Below, in pieces: positions 29,572 to 36,703 of a stretch of 64,000 nt of DNA. The DNA lies in the NCBI RefSeq assembly GCF_002749615.1, contig NZ_CP024201.1, positions 4,197,001-4,261,000 of the forward strand, read 5' to 3'. The stretch's first letter is position 1, and every line of letters begins with the position of its first letter. The notes under the pieces are model-generated. The model was not told the DNA's origin. It ran no database searches and saw nothing but the letters and a program-made list of their open reading frames with translations. This stretch comes from Caulobacter mirabilis (GTDB lineage: Bacteria; Pseudomonadota; Alphaproteobacteria; Caulobacterales; Caulobacteraceae). The translations under genes were made by a program, and so were the position numbers.

Positions 29572-29603
29572 GGATGAAACGCGCGCGTTCGGTCGTTTCA
29601 TCC
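29572..29603. promoter_or_regulatory. Perfect inverted repeat between the subtilase and ECF sigma genes
   Basis: GGATGAAACG (29572-29581) and CGTTTCATCC (29594-29603) are exact complements across 12 bases. The right arm ends 15 bases before the sigma-factor TTG start. It could be an operator, a pair of divergent ECF promoter elements or an mRNA hairpin near the ribosome-binding site. The spacing does not fit the EcfG pattern (GGAAC, 16-17 bp, CGTT). Confidence 0.55.
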
Positions 29604-29618
29604 CCGTAGAGGTGAAGC

Positions 29619-30101
29619 TTGGACCGGTTCGAGGACTCGATCATCGGATTGCTGCCCAGGTTGCGGCGTTTCGGCCGCGCCCTGGCGCGCGACGCCGCCG
29701 ACGCCGACGACCTGGTCCAGATCACCCTCGAGCGGGCTCTCGCGCGGCGGGAGCAATGGCAGCCGGGCAGCCGGCTGGACAGCTGGACGATGCGGATCAT
29801 GAAGAACGCCTGGATCGACGAGGCCCGGTCGCGCAGCCGCAGGCGGCTCGTCGCGGTCGACGGCGACGCCGAGGCGGTGGCCGACCCCGGGACGGCCTCC
29901 CCCGCCCAGAGGGACGCCGCCCTGGCGGTGACCCAGGCCATGAGCCAGCTTCCCGAGGAGCAGCGGCTGGCGGTCGCCCTGGTGCTGGTCGAAGGTCTGT
30001 CCTATGCCGAGGCCGCTGAAGTGCTGGAGATTCCCGCCGGCACCCTGACCAGCCGGCTGGTGCGCGGTCGGGTCGCCCTGATGGGGCTGCTGGAGGCCTG
30101 A
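29619..30101 (+). CDS. ECF-type RNA polymerase sigma factor
   Basis: This 160-residue protein has sigma region 2 (LARDAADADDLVQITLERAL) and region 4 (QLPEEQRLAVALVLVEGLSY then AEAAEVLEIPAGTLTSRLV), with no region 3, as expected for ECF sigma factors. The start is TTG 29619 behind a GAGGTGAAG ribosome-binding site. The anti-sigma gene follows four bases after its stop, the usual layout for a sigma held inactive until an envelope signal arrives. A secreted subtilase is divergent and may be in its regulon. Confidence 0.92.
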   Translation: MDRFEDSIIGLLPRLRRFGRALARDAADADDLVQITLERALARREQWQPGSRLDSWTMRIMKNAWIDEARSRSRRRLVAVDGDAEAVADPGTASPAQRDAALAVTQAMSQLPEEQRLAVALVLVEGLSYAEAAEVLEIPAGTLTSRLVRGRVALMGLLEA

Positions 30102-30105
30102 CGCC

Positions 30106-30843
30106 GTGACCATCTCCGACGAACTTCTGCTGGCCTACATCGACGGCGAGCTGTCGCGCGAGGACCGGGCGCGGGTGGAGGCGGCCCTGGCCGAGGATCC
30201 CGAGGTCGCCGAGCGCCTGCGCCGGCATCGGGCGGTCGGCGCCATGATCCATGAAGCCTTCGCCGACGCCGCCGAAGAGCCGCCGCCCGAGCATCTGGTG
30301 CGGATGGTGCGCCCCGCCGCCGCCGTGGTTTCGCTGGAGGCGGCGCGCGCCAAGCGGGCCGAACCGAAACCCAAGCCCAAGACCGCCCGCCCCTCGTTTC
30401 CAAAGCTCGACACGCGCTGGGCGGGCCTGGCGGCGGCCCTGGTCGTCGGCGTCGGCGTCGGAATGTTCACGCCGCGCCCCGAAACCGGGCTGGTCGACAA
30501 CCGCCTGCGGGCGACCGGCGCGCTGAACGCGGCGCTGCAGTCCCGCCTGGCCGCGACCCAGCCCGCCGACGCCTCGATCCGGATCGGCCTGACCTTCCGC
30601 GACCGCTCGAACCGCTGGTGCCGCAGCTTCACCGCCCCCGACCTGTCGGGCGTCGCCTGCCAGGCGCAGGGCCGGTGGCAGGTGAAGATGGCCGAAGCCG
30701 GCGCGCCCGCGAAGGGCGGCGACTATCGCACCGCCGCCTCCCAGGCCTCGCCGGCCGTCATGGCTTCGGTCGAGGGCATGATCGCCGGTCAGCCGGCCGA
30801 CGCCGCCGCCGAGAAGGCCGCCAAGGCCTCCGGCTGGCGCTAG
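30106..30843 (+). CDS. Membrane-anchored anti-sigma factor
   Basis: This 245-residue protein starts at GTG 30106, four bases after the sigma stop. It has a cytoplasmic anti-sigma domain at about residues 1-60 (DELLLAYIDGELSREDRARV), a Lys/Pro-rich linker, one membrane helix (about 106-122) and a periplasmic domain with two cysteines (NRWCRSFTAPDLSGVAC). It lacks the zinc-binding H-x3-C-x2-C motif of ZAS-type anti-sigma factors. The two periplasmic Cys could form a redox-sensitive disulfide, which is an inference. Its stop codon overlaps that of the convergent crotonase gene. Confidence 0.87.
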   Translation: MTISDELLLAYIDGELSREDRARVEAALAEDPEVAERLRRHRAVGAMIHEAFADAAEEPPPEHLVRMVRPAAAVVSLEAARAKRAEPKPKPKTARPSFPKLDTRWAGLAAALVVGVGVGMFTPRPETGLVDNRLRATGALNAALQSRLAATQPADASIRIGLTFRDRSNRWCRSFTAPDLSGVACQAQGRWQVKMAEAGAPAKGGDYRTAASQASPAVMASVEGMIAGQPADAAAEKAAKASGWR

Positions 30844-31712
30844 AACCCCTTGCGCAGGGGCAGCAGGTCCGGGAACGACGGTTCGCGCTTCTGGGCCTTG
30901 GCCGCGAAGGTTTCGGCCATGTGGGGGCCGGAGAACATGCCCACCTGCCATAGCGCGATGTAGTCCAGGGCGTCGGCGATGGTGTGGTCGCGGGCGTAGT
31001 TGATCATCACCTTGCTGCCGGCGACGGCCAACGGCGACTTTGAGGCGATCTCGCGGGCCGTGGCCAGGGCATGGGCGACGACGGCCTCATGGTCGGGCAG
31101 CACCGCGTTGACCAGGCCGATCTCGCGGGCCTTCTCGGCCGGCAGGCGACCGCCGGTGTAGGCCAGCTCGCGCACCCAGCCTTCCGGGATCAGCTTGCAC
31201 AGCCGCGGAAAGGTGCCGACATCGGCGGTCATGCCGATGTTGATCTCCATGATCGTGAAGAAGGCGTCGGCGCTGCAGTAGCGGATGTCGCAGGCGCTGG
31301 TGAAATCGACCGCCCCGCCGATGCAGCCGCCCTGGATCGCCGCGATCACCGGCATCCGCGCCTGGTCCAGGCAGGTGAAGGTGTCCTGCAGATGATGCAC
31401 GTGCCGACGGAAGCTCTCGCCGGCCACATGACGGTCGACGGGTCCGCCGTCGCGGTCGCCGACGCCGTCGAACACCGACAGGTCCATGCCGGCGCTGAAG
31501 TGCTTGCCGGTCGAGGAGATGACGATGCAGCGCGCCCGGGCGTTGTCGTCGATATCCCGCACGATCGCCGGCAGCTCGCGCCAGAACGCCTTGTTCATGG
31601 TGTTCATCGCCTCGGGCCGCTTCAGCTGGATGTGCGCCACCCCGGCGTCGATGGAAACGTCGAAACAGGTCCAGTCAGCCTGGTCGGCGGCGAGGACGGC
31701 GGCGGCGGTCAT
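30840..31712 (-). CDS. Crotonase-family enzyme, probable delta3,5-delta2,4-dienoyl-CoA isomerase
   Basis: The start is placed at ATG 31712 (290 residues). The crotonase fold is marked by KHFSAGMDLSVF and IQGGCIGGAVDFTSACDIRY. The triad of the eukaryotic ECH1 isomerase is matched: the Asp in ACDIRYC, the Glu in TIMEINIGM and the Asp in TADVGTFPRL. This suggests rearrangement of 3,5-dienoyl-CoA to 2,4-dienoyl-CoA in oxidation of unsaturated fatty acids rather than plain hydration. Generic enoyl-CoA hydratase remains the alternative. It is convergent with the anti-sigma gene; the two stop codons share a CTAG. Confidence 0.86.
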   Translation of the reverse strand: MTAAAVLAADQADWTCFDVSIDAGVAHIQLKRPEAMNTMNKAFWRELPAIVRDIDDNARARCIVISSTGKHFSAGMDLSVFDGVGDRDGGPVDRHVAGESFRRHVHHLQDTFTCLDQARMPVIAAIQGGCIGGAVDFTSACDIRYCSADAFFTIMEINIGMTADVGTFPRLCKLIPEGWVRELAYTGGRLPAEKAREIGLVNAVLPDHEAVVAHALATAREIASKSPLAVAGSKVMINYARDHTIADALDYIALWQVGMFSGPHMAETFAAKAQKREPSFPDLLPLRKGF

Positions 31713-31930
31713 GGCGGATCTCCCGGTGTTTTCGCCAGTGTCGCGGAATGACGCGACGAAAGCCAACGCCGATGCCTGCCCGCCGCCGACCGCCGGTTTG
31801 CCAAGTGCTCGCAGGTATTCGCACGGGGTTTTGAGCGGCTCAGGTGTTTTCCGGAGCGTGACTCAAACGCAGATCGTGCCAGTATGCCGTCCTCGTCGGG
31901 GGTCGGGTTCATACAGGAGCTAGACGAGAC

Positions 31931-32704
31931 ATGCGGTCCATCATCACAGCGTCGATCATGCTGGTCGCCGCCGCGGCGCTTCCGGGCGCCGCCCAGGCGC
32001 GGGGCATCTTCGGCTGCGATTCCGCTGGCGGCAAACAGGAAGGCGGCGCGGTCATCGGCGCCATCGTCGGCGGGCTCGTGGGCAGCCAGATCGCCAAGAA
32101 GGAGCGCGGACTGGGCGCCGCCGTCGGCGCCGGACTGGGCGCGGCCGCCGGCTCGGCCATCGGCTGCAAGATCCAGGAAGACGACCAGCGCAAGGCCGAG
32201 GCGGCGCTCGAACAGGCGCTGCAGACCGGCTACGCCCAGAACTGGCGCAACCCGCAGACCGGCTCCCGCGGCGACGTGTCCGTGGAGCCCTGGAGCAGCT
32301 ACGGCGACGGCTACGGCGAACCCTACCGCCTGCAGAACGTCAGCTTCGCCGGCGGCGTCTCGCCCCAGTCGTCCTGGGAAGGCGGCGGCGGCTGGTGGCG
32401 GACGAACAACACCGTCAACCTGCGCGGCACGCCGTCCACCAAGGGCAAGGTCGTCGGCCAGCTGCCGGGGGGACAGGACTTCCAGGTCCTGGCCAAGGTC
32501 CGCGGCCAGCCCTGGCTGCTGGTCGGCCAGAACGGCTACGCCACCGGCTATGTCTCGGAGTCGGTCGTCCGGCCTCGCGGCGGCGACACCGGCGACTGTC
32601 GTCGGATCACCCAGACGATCTACACCAAGAAGTACGGCTCGGAGAGCGAGCGCTATCGCGCCTGCCGGCAGTCGAACGGCCATTGGGACCTGACCCGGAT
32701 CTGA
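31931..32704 (+). CDS. Envelope protein with glycine-zipper and SH3 domain
   Basis: This 257-residue protein has a signal peptide (about residues 1-23, cleavage near AQARG). A glycine-zipper segment at about 38-84 resembles that of the rickettsial 17-kDa surface antigen (GAVIGAIVGGLVGSQIAKKE). A bacterial SH3 domain at about 158-215 contains NNTVNLRGTPSTKGKVVGQL and WLLVGQNGYATGYVSESVV. The Cys-containing C-terminus ends in HWDLTRI. Such proteins associate with the membrane and peptidoglycan; no enzyme activity is expected. The 218-bp upstream gap separates it from the divergent crotonase and should hold both promoters. Confidence 0.82.
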   Translation: MRSIITASIMLVAAAALPGAAQARGIFGCDSAGGKQEGGAVIGAIVGGLVGSQIAKKERGLGAAVGAGLGAAAGSAIGCKIQEDDQRKAEAALEQALQTGYAQNWRNPQTGSRGDVSVEPWSSYGDGYGEPYRLQNVSFAGGVSPQSSWEGGGGWWRTNNTVNLRGTPSTKGKVVGQLPGGQDFQVLAKVRGQPWLLVGQNGYATGYVSESVVRPRGGDTGDCRRITQTIYTKKYGSESERYRACRQSNGHWDLTRI

Positions 32705-32746
32705 AGCCGGTGGACTGACGCGACGGGAGCGGTCTAGGCAGGCGCG

Positions 32747-33631
32747 ATGACCTTCGCTTCCCTGCCGGATCTCTCGCCCGCGCGCCGACGCGCTCTCGTC
32801 CTCCAGGGCGGCGACATGGCCGCCCTGGAGTTCGGCCCGGCCGACCGTCCGCTGGACGTGGTCTTCCTGCACGCCAACGGCTTCAACGCGGGAACCTATC
32901 GTTCCATCTTCGCGCCCCTGGGCGACCAGCTGCGCATCCTGGCGGTGGACCAGCGCGGCCATGGCCGCACCACGCTCCCCGCCCAGCCCTTCGTCGGCAA
33001 CGTCTGGCGACAGTACGGCGACGATCTGCTCGCCCTCCTCGACGCCGTGGGCGAGACCCCGACCGTGCTGGCCGGCCATTCGATGGGCGGAACCGCCTGC
33101 CTGCTGGCCAGCGCGAAATGCGCCGACGCCGCCAAACGCCTGGTGCTGTTCGATCCGGTGATCATCACGCCTGAACGGGCGGCGCTGTTCGGCGAGGACG
33201 GCATGCGGAACTCCCCGCTCGCGGTCGGCGCCCTGAAGCGGCGCGCGACCTTCGCCGACCGCCAGGCGGCCTTCGACGGCTATCGCGGACGCGGGGCGTT
33301 CAAGACCTGGCCCGAGGAGTCGCTGCGCGACTACCTCGCGGACGGCCTGGTCGAGGCCGAGGGCGGCGGCATGCGGCTGGCCTGCGCGCCGACATGGGAG
33401 AGCGCCAACTTCTCGACGCCCTCACCGGACGCCGTGGGCGGCATTCCGGACATCCGGGCCAATATCCGCATTCTGAAGGCCGAGATCGGCTCCACCGCCC
33501 AGTTTGAAATTCATGAACCCGCGGTGCTGGCCGCCGGCGCCGAGATCGAGGTCGTGCCCGGGACCAGTCACTTCCTGCCGATGGAACGACCGGATCTTGT
33601 GCGGGCGGAACTGCTGAAGGCGGCGAGGTAG
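32747..33631 (+). CDS. Alpha/beta hydrolase
   Basis: This 294-residue hydrolase has the oxyanion-region motif VVFLHANGFNAGTY, VDQRGHGRT, the nucleophile elbow AGHSMGGTA and a late His in VVPGTSHFLPMERPD. This is the standard layout of small-molecule alpha/beta hydrolases such as epoxide hydrolases, haloperoxidases and lactone esterases. The substrate cannot be predicted. No signal peptide is present. It lies 42 bases after the SH3 gene and may share its transcript. Confidence 0.87.
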   Translation: MTFASLPDLSPARRRALVLQGGDMAALEFGPADRPLDVVFLHANGFNAGTYRSIFAPLGDQLRILAVDQRGHGRTTLPAQPFVGNVWRQYGDDLLALLDAVGETPTVLAGHSMGGTACLLASAKCADAAKRLVLFDPVIITPERAALFGEDGMRNSPLAVGALKRRATFADRQAAFDGYRGRGAFKTWPEESLRDYLADGLVEAEGGGMRLACAPTWESANFSTPSPDAVGGIPDIRANIRILKAEIGSTAQFEIHEPAVLAAGAEIEVVPGTSHFLPMERPDLVRAELLKAAR

Positions 33632-33641
33632 TTCATGCGTG

Positions 33642-33757
33642 GTTCGAGACGCCGGCCTGAGGGCCGGCTCCTCACCATGACGAAAGTGAGTGGCGATTTG
33701 CTGAACTCGTCATCCTGAGGAGCGAGCTTCACGCGAGCGTCTCGAAGGACGCAACGC
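33642..33757. repeat. Compound palindromic intergenic repeat, copy 2
   Basis: The element runs from a TTCGAGACG word through GGCTCCTCACCATGACG (33667-33681 region) to CATCCTGAGGAGCGAGCTTC (33711-33730) and TCGAAGGACGCA (33742-33753). The two GAGGAGC-containing modules are in inverted relation, and the whole stretch can fold into stems. The same modules recur at 51345-51430. It lies between convergent genes, where such elements usually sit and where they can act as transcription stops. Confidence 0.75.
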
Positions 33758-33772
33758 GCCCCCGCAACGCCC

Positions 33773-34705
33773 CTACAGCGCCAACCCAGGCGTCGCCTGT
33801 TTCATCAGCTCGACCCGGGCGGCGTCGCTGATCGGGACGATCTTGCGGGCGTCCAGATCGAAGGTCACCGCCACCGCCTCCGATGTGCCCCACGCCTTGC
33901 CGGTGTCGGGGTCGAGCATCCAGTGGATCATGGTCTTGGTGCGGGCGTCCGCCGACTTCAGGCCGGAACGGATCTCGAAACGCTGGCCGGCGCGCGGCCA
34001 GTCCAGATGCACGAGCCGATACTCGAGCACGGCCCCTCCGACCCGCTTGGGCGTCTCCTCGGCGGCCCCGCTGACGGTCTCGCGGAAACCGCGCACCAGC
34101 CGGGGAATGCCGTCGGAGACCCGGCCGATGAACTGCTCGGCCGCCATCCGGCCGAAGACGTCGCAGTCGCCGGGCGCAACCGCGCCCTGGGCGATGCGGA
34201 CCAGTCCCAGTTCATCGGCCTTGGCCAGGCTCGCGATCGGCTCGACCGGGTCCAGCGAGACGCTTCGCGCCGTCGCCTGTTCGGGAACCTCGACCTTCAA
34301 CCGGTCCGCCCGGGCGCGGGTCGCCGCACTCCAAGGGAAGGCGCGGCCGTCGGCGGGCGTGACATGGACGACCACGGTCTGGAAGGTCGCGGCGAGGGCC
34401 CCGGTCTCGCTGTGCCAGAGCAGCTGGAGCAGGCGGGCGTCATCTTCGCCCAGTTGGACCACGCCGCCGGTCATATGCAGCGCCGCGCCGGCCCGCGCCT
34501 CGCGCAGGAAGCGGATATGGTGTTCGCGAACCAGCAGGGTCGAGGTCGAATGATCAGTGAACGCGTGAGGCAGGCCCAGTTCGGCGGCGAGCCCGACCAG
34601 ACCCTCCATGGCGCGCGCGACGTAGAAGCGCACGTTCATGTGCCCCATCTCGTCGCATTCCCAGGTGTTGACGCCCCCGCGCCAGATCTCCGCCCCCTCG
34701 GCCAC
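33773..34705 (-). CDS. Double-hotdog thioesterase-family protein
   Basis: The start is placed at GTG 34705, six bases after the zur stop; the frame is open further but only antisense to zur. The 310-residue protein contains two hotdog domains. The first has NTWECDEMGHMNVRFYVARA, a 4-hydroxybenzoyl-CoA-thioesterase-like motif, and the second has GDCDVFGRMAAEQFIGRVSD in the same position. It is probably an acyl-CoA thioesterase. The close spacing to zur suggests co-transcription. Confidence 0.83.
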   Translation of the reverse strand: MAEGAEIWRGGVNTWECDEMGHMNVRFYVARAMEGLVGLAAELGLPHAFTDHSTSTLLVREHHIRFLREARAGAALHMTGGVVQLGEDDARLLQLLWHSETGALAATFQTVVVHVTPADGRAFPWSAATRARADRLKVEVPEQATARSVSLDPVEPIASLAKADELGLVRIAQGAVAPGDCDVFGRMAAEQFIGRVSDGIPRLVRGFRETVSGAAEETPKRVGGAVLEYRLVHLDWPRAGQRFEIRSGLKSADARTKTMIHWMLDPDTGKAWGTSEAVAVTFDLDARKIVPISDAARVELMKQATPGLAL

Positions 34706-34710
34706 CGGGT

Positions 34711-35202
34711 TCAGGCCTCGCAGTCGTTGCAGAGGCCGTGGGCCTCGACGGTCAGGCTCTTGAGGGTGAAGCCCTGGGTCCCGGCGAGCCGGGTGATCTC
34801 GTCCGCCCCGACCGGCGCGATCTCGCGCGTGCGACCACAGCAATCGCAGATCAGGAAGGCCGCGGCGTGGCCGTCCGCGGCGCCGCCGCAGGCGATGTAG
34901 GCGTTCAGGCTCTCGATGCGGTGGGCGAACCCCTGTTTCGAGAGGAACTCCAGCGCCCGGTAGACGGTCGGCGGCTTGGCGGGCTCGCCGTCGGCCCCGA
35001 AGGCGGCGATCAGATCATAGGCCTTCACCGGTTGACCGGCTTCGAGCAGCAGCTCCAGAACTCGGCGGCGCGGCGAGGTCAGTTTCTGGCCGGCCGCCTC
35101 GCAGCGGGCCTCGGCGGCCTGCAGCTCGGCCGACAGCACGCCGCCGGTCAGGCCGGGGCGGTCATGGTCGTGGGCGCAGGCATGGGAATGAACCATGGCC
35201 AA
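34711..35202 (-). CDS. zur: Fur-family zinc uptake regulator
   Basis: This 163-residue protein begins with a His-rich segment (HSHACAHDHD, residues 6-14). The Fur-type winged helix (about 25-95) contains TSPRRRVLELLLEAGQPVKA and PPTVYRALEFLSKQGF. A structural zinc site is formed by Cys119/Cys122 and Cys158/Cys161 (CDCCG and CNDC). The CDCC/CNDC pattern and the His-rich leader favour Zur over Fur or Mur. It should repress zinc-uptake genes when zinc is sufficient. No zinc transporter genes are adjacent, and the thioesterase follows on the same strand. Confidence 0.85.
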   Translation of the reverse strand: MAMVHSHACAHDHDRPGLTGGVLSAELQAAEARCEAAGQKLTSPRRRVLELLLEAGQPVKAYDLIAAFGADGEPAKPPTVYRALEFLSKQGFAHRIESLNAYIACGGAADGHAAAFLICDCCGRTREIAPVGADEITRLAGTQGFTLKSLTVEAHGLCNDCEA

Positions 35203-35258
35203 CAGGTAGAGACCCCGACCGCCCGAGGCAAGCCGCCGAGGCGGCTCGCCGCACCCAG

Positions 35259-36038
35259 CTACCAGACAGGCTTGGCCAGCAGGGCCGCCTCGGCGTCGCA
35301 GTTCGCGGCCTTCGGCAGGGTCTGGCGCGCCCGATCCAGTTCGGACCGGGCGGCCGCCATGTCGGCCTCGAAGGCCGGCGAGGCGTGCAGCGCCGCGACC
35401 AGCGCCGCGGCGTTGGTGCGGCCGGCCTCGACGGCGCTGGCGTTGTGCACGCCGCAGACCACGCGGCTCTCGCCGAACGCCCGGGCGCGCTGCAGGATCT
35501 GCGGCGCACGATCCGGCGCCAGCTCGGCCAGCAGCAGCCCCACCGTCCAGCCCCAGGTCGTATGACCAGAGGGATAGTCCGGGCTGGCGGCCAGCTTCTC
35601 GGTCTTCTCGACGCAGATGTCGCCCTCGTCCACGAGGTAGGGCCGTTTATGCTGGAACTTGTCCTTCGGAATGTTGGTCACCCGGCCGACGTCCGGCGCG
35701 ACGCGGGTCAGCAGTCCCGTCAGCTTCGGCGCATTGGTCGGGTCCAGTTCGACGCCGATGGCGCAGCGCATGCCATGGACGATCTTGCGTTCGTCGACGT
35801 CCTGGACCGCCATGTCCCAGCGCGGCGTGCCCTTCAACGCCCGTGTCTGGCGGAAGATGGCGCGGTCAGTCTCGGCGCGGATCGAGCCGGCCTCCGGCGG
35901 CGGCGGCACGACGGTGGTGGTGTCCGGCGGCGAGCCGTTCAGGTAGCCCTTCCAGGGCGTGTCGGCCGCGGCGACTCCGACCAGCAGCGCGGCGCCCAGG
36001 GCGACGCCGCCCGCTAGAATGATCCGCATACGCCCCAT
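35259..36038 (-). CDS. Periplasmic PAP2-type (class A) acid phosphatase, catalytic Asp replaced
   Basis: This 259-residue protein has a signal peptide (about residues 1-26) and the class A non-specific acid phosphatase layout. The KX6RP motif is Lys125-Arg132-Pro133, PSGH is residues 156-159, and the third motif begins Ser191-Arg192 with the nucleophilic His198. The last motif should be SRX5HX3D, but the Asp position is Ala202 (HNASAVEAGR). Loss of that Asp usually lowers activity because it orients the nucleophilic His. It may be a slow phosphatase, use a different partner residue, or bind rather than cleave. An AGGGAGAGCG ribosome-binding site precedes ATG 36038. I see no Pho box in front of it. 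Confidence 0.87.
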   Translation of the reverse strand: MGRMRIILAGGVALGAALLVGVAAADTPWKGYLNGSPPDTTTVVPPPPEAGSIRAETDRAIFRQTRALKGTPRWDMAVQDVDERKIVHGMRCAIGVELDPTNAPKLTGLLTRVAPDVGRVTNIPKDKFQHKRPYLVDEGDICVEKTEKLAASPDYPSGHTTWGWTVGLLLAELAPDRAPQILQRARAFGESRVVCGVHNASAVEAGRTNAAALVAALHASPAFEADMAAARSELDRARQTLPKAANCDAEAALLAKPVW

Positions 36039-36100
36039 CGCGCTCTCCCTGGCTTACCGGGGCAGCATACCCGCCGAGGCGGGGGAAGAAAGAGGCCGCG

Positions 36101-36619
36101 CTATTTGGGCGCCGCCCACATGACCTGAACGGTGGTCTTGCCCTTGGCGGTCGAGGCGATCACCTGCATGCCGCGGTTGGTGGCCTCGTCCGTGCCGGCG
36201 TACATCCGGGCCTGCCCCATGTCGGCGTCCAGGCTGGTCTTCAGGCCGGCCGCCTCGCCCTTCTCCTTGTAGAAGGCGGTGACGGCCTCGGGCGTCGCGT
36301 CGACGCTATAGACATAGGTCCCCGAATTGGTCTCGCCCTTGCTCAGGCCGGAAACCGAGCTGGTCAGCTTGCCGCCCTCGTAGAGCGGCGCGAAGTCGGG
36401 GGTCTTGAGCGTAGCATCGGGGGTCTTGCCCGGGATCACCACCTTCGGCGCCTCGACGGCCGCGTCCGTTCCAGCCTCGGCGACGGACGGCGCCGGCGTC
36501 TCGGCCGCGCCGGAGGCCGAGGTCGCGGGCGTCGACGCCTCGTCGGCCTTGTTCTCCGTCTTGCCGCACCCGGCGAGCAGGACCGCGGTCGCGGCCGCGG
36601 CGATCAGGGCGAGACGCAT
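36101..36619 (-). CDS. Hypothetical lipoprotein
   Basis: The start at ATG 36619 has a GGAG site nine bases upstream; a TTG at 36634 is less likely. The 172-residue protein has a lipoprotein signal peptide with lipobox LLAGC (Cys at about residue 18). An Ala/Thr/Pro/Glu-rich linker runs to about residue 65, followed by a small alpha/beta domain (YVYSVDATPEAVTAFYKEKG, then ATNRGMQVIASTAKGKTTVQ). I do not recognise a family. It should be anchored to the inner or outer membrane. Confidence 0.7.
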   Translation of the reverse strand: MRLALIAAAATAVLLAGCGKTENKADEASTPATSASGAAETPAPSVAEAGTDAAVEAPKVVIPGKTPDATLKTPDFAPLYEGGKLTSSVSGLSKGETNSGTYVYSVDATPEAVTAFYKEKGEAAGLKTSLDADMGQARMYAGTDEATNRGMQVIASTAKGKTTVQVMWAAPK

Positions 36620-36639
36620 TCGGGGGAACTCCAACTCTA

Positions 36640-36673
36640 AAGAAAAACCGCGCGAGGACGAATCCTCGCGCGG
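36640..36673 (-). terminator. Rho-independent terminator after the DHS-like gene
   Basis: On the minus strand CCGCGCGAGGA pairs perfectly with TCCTCGCGCGG (plus coordinates 36663-36673 and 36648-36658) around a four-base loop and runs into TTTTTCTTT. It ends the deoxyhypusine-synthase-like transcript and insulates it from the lipoprotein gene. Confidence 0.92.
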
Positions 36674-36703
36674 CTGTTTCGTCGGCGCAACCGCTGCCGC
36701 GTC

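Noticed and set aside
29572..29603. An EcfG (general stress) promoter before the ECF sigma gene
   Set aside because: The spacing between the GAAAC and CGTT elements is 13 bp, shorter than the 16-17 bp of the EcfG pattern, and GGAAC is absent.
36039..36100. A Pho box before the acid phosphatase
   Set aside because: No CTGTCA-like units are present in the upstream gap.
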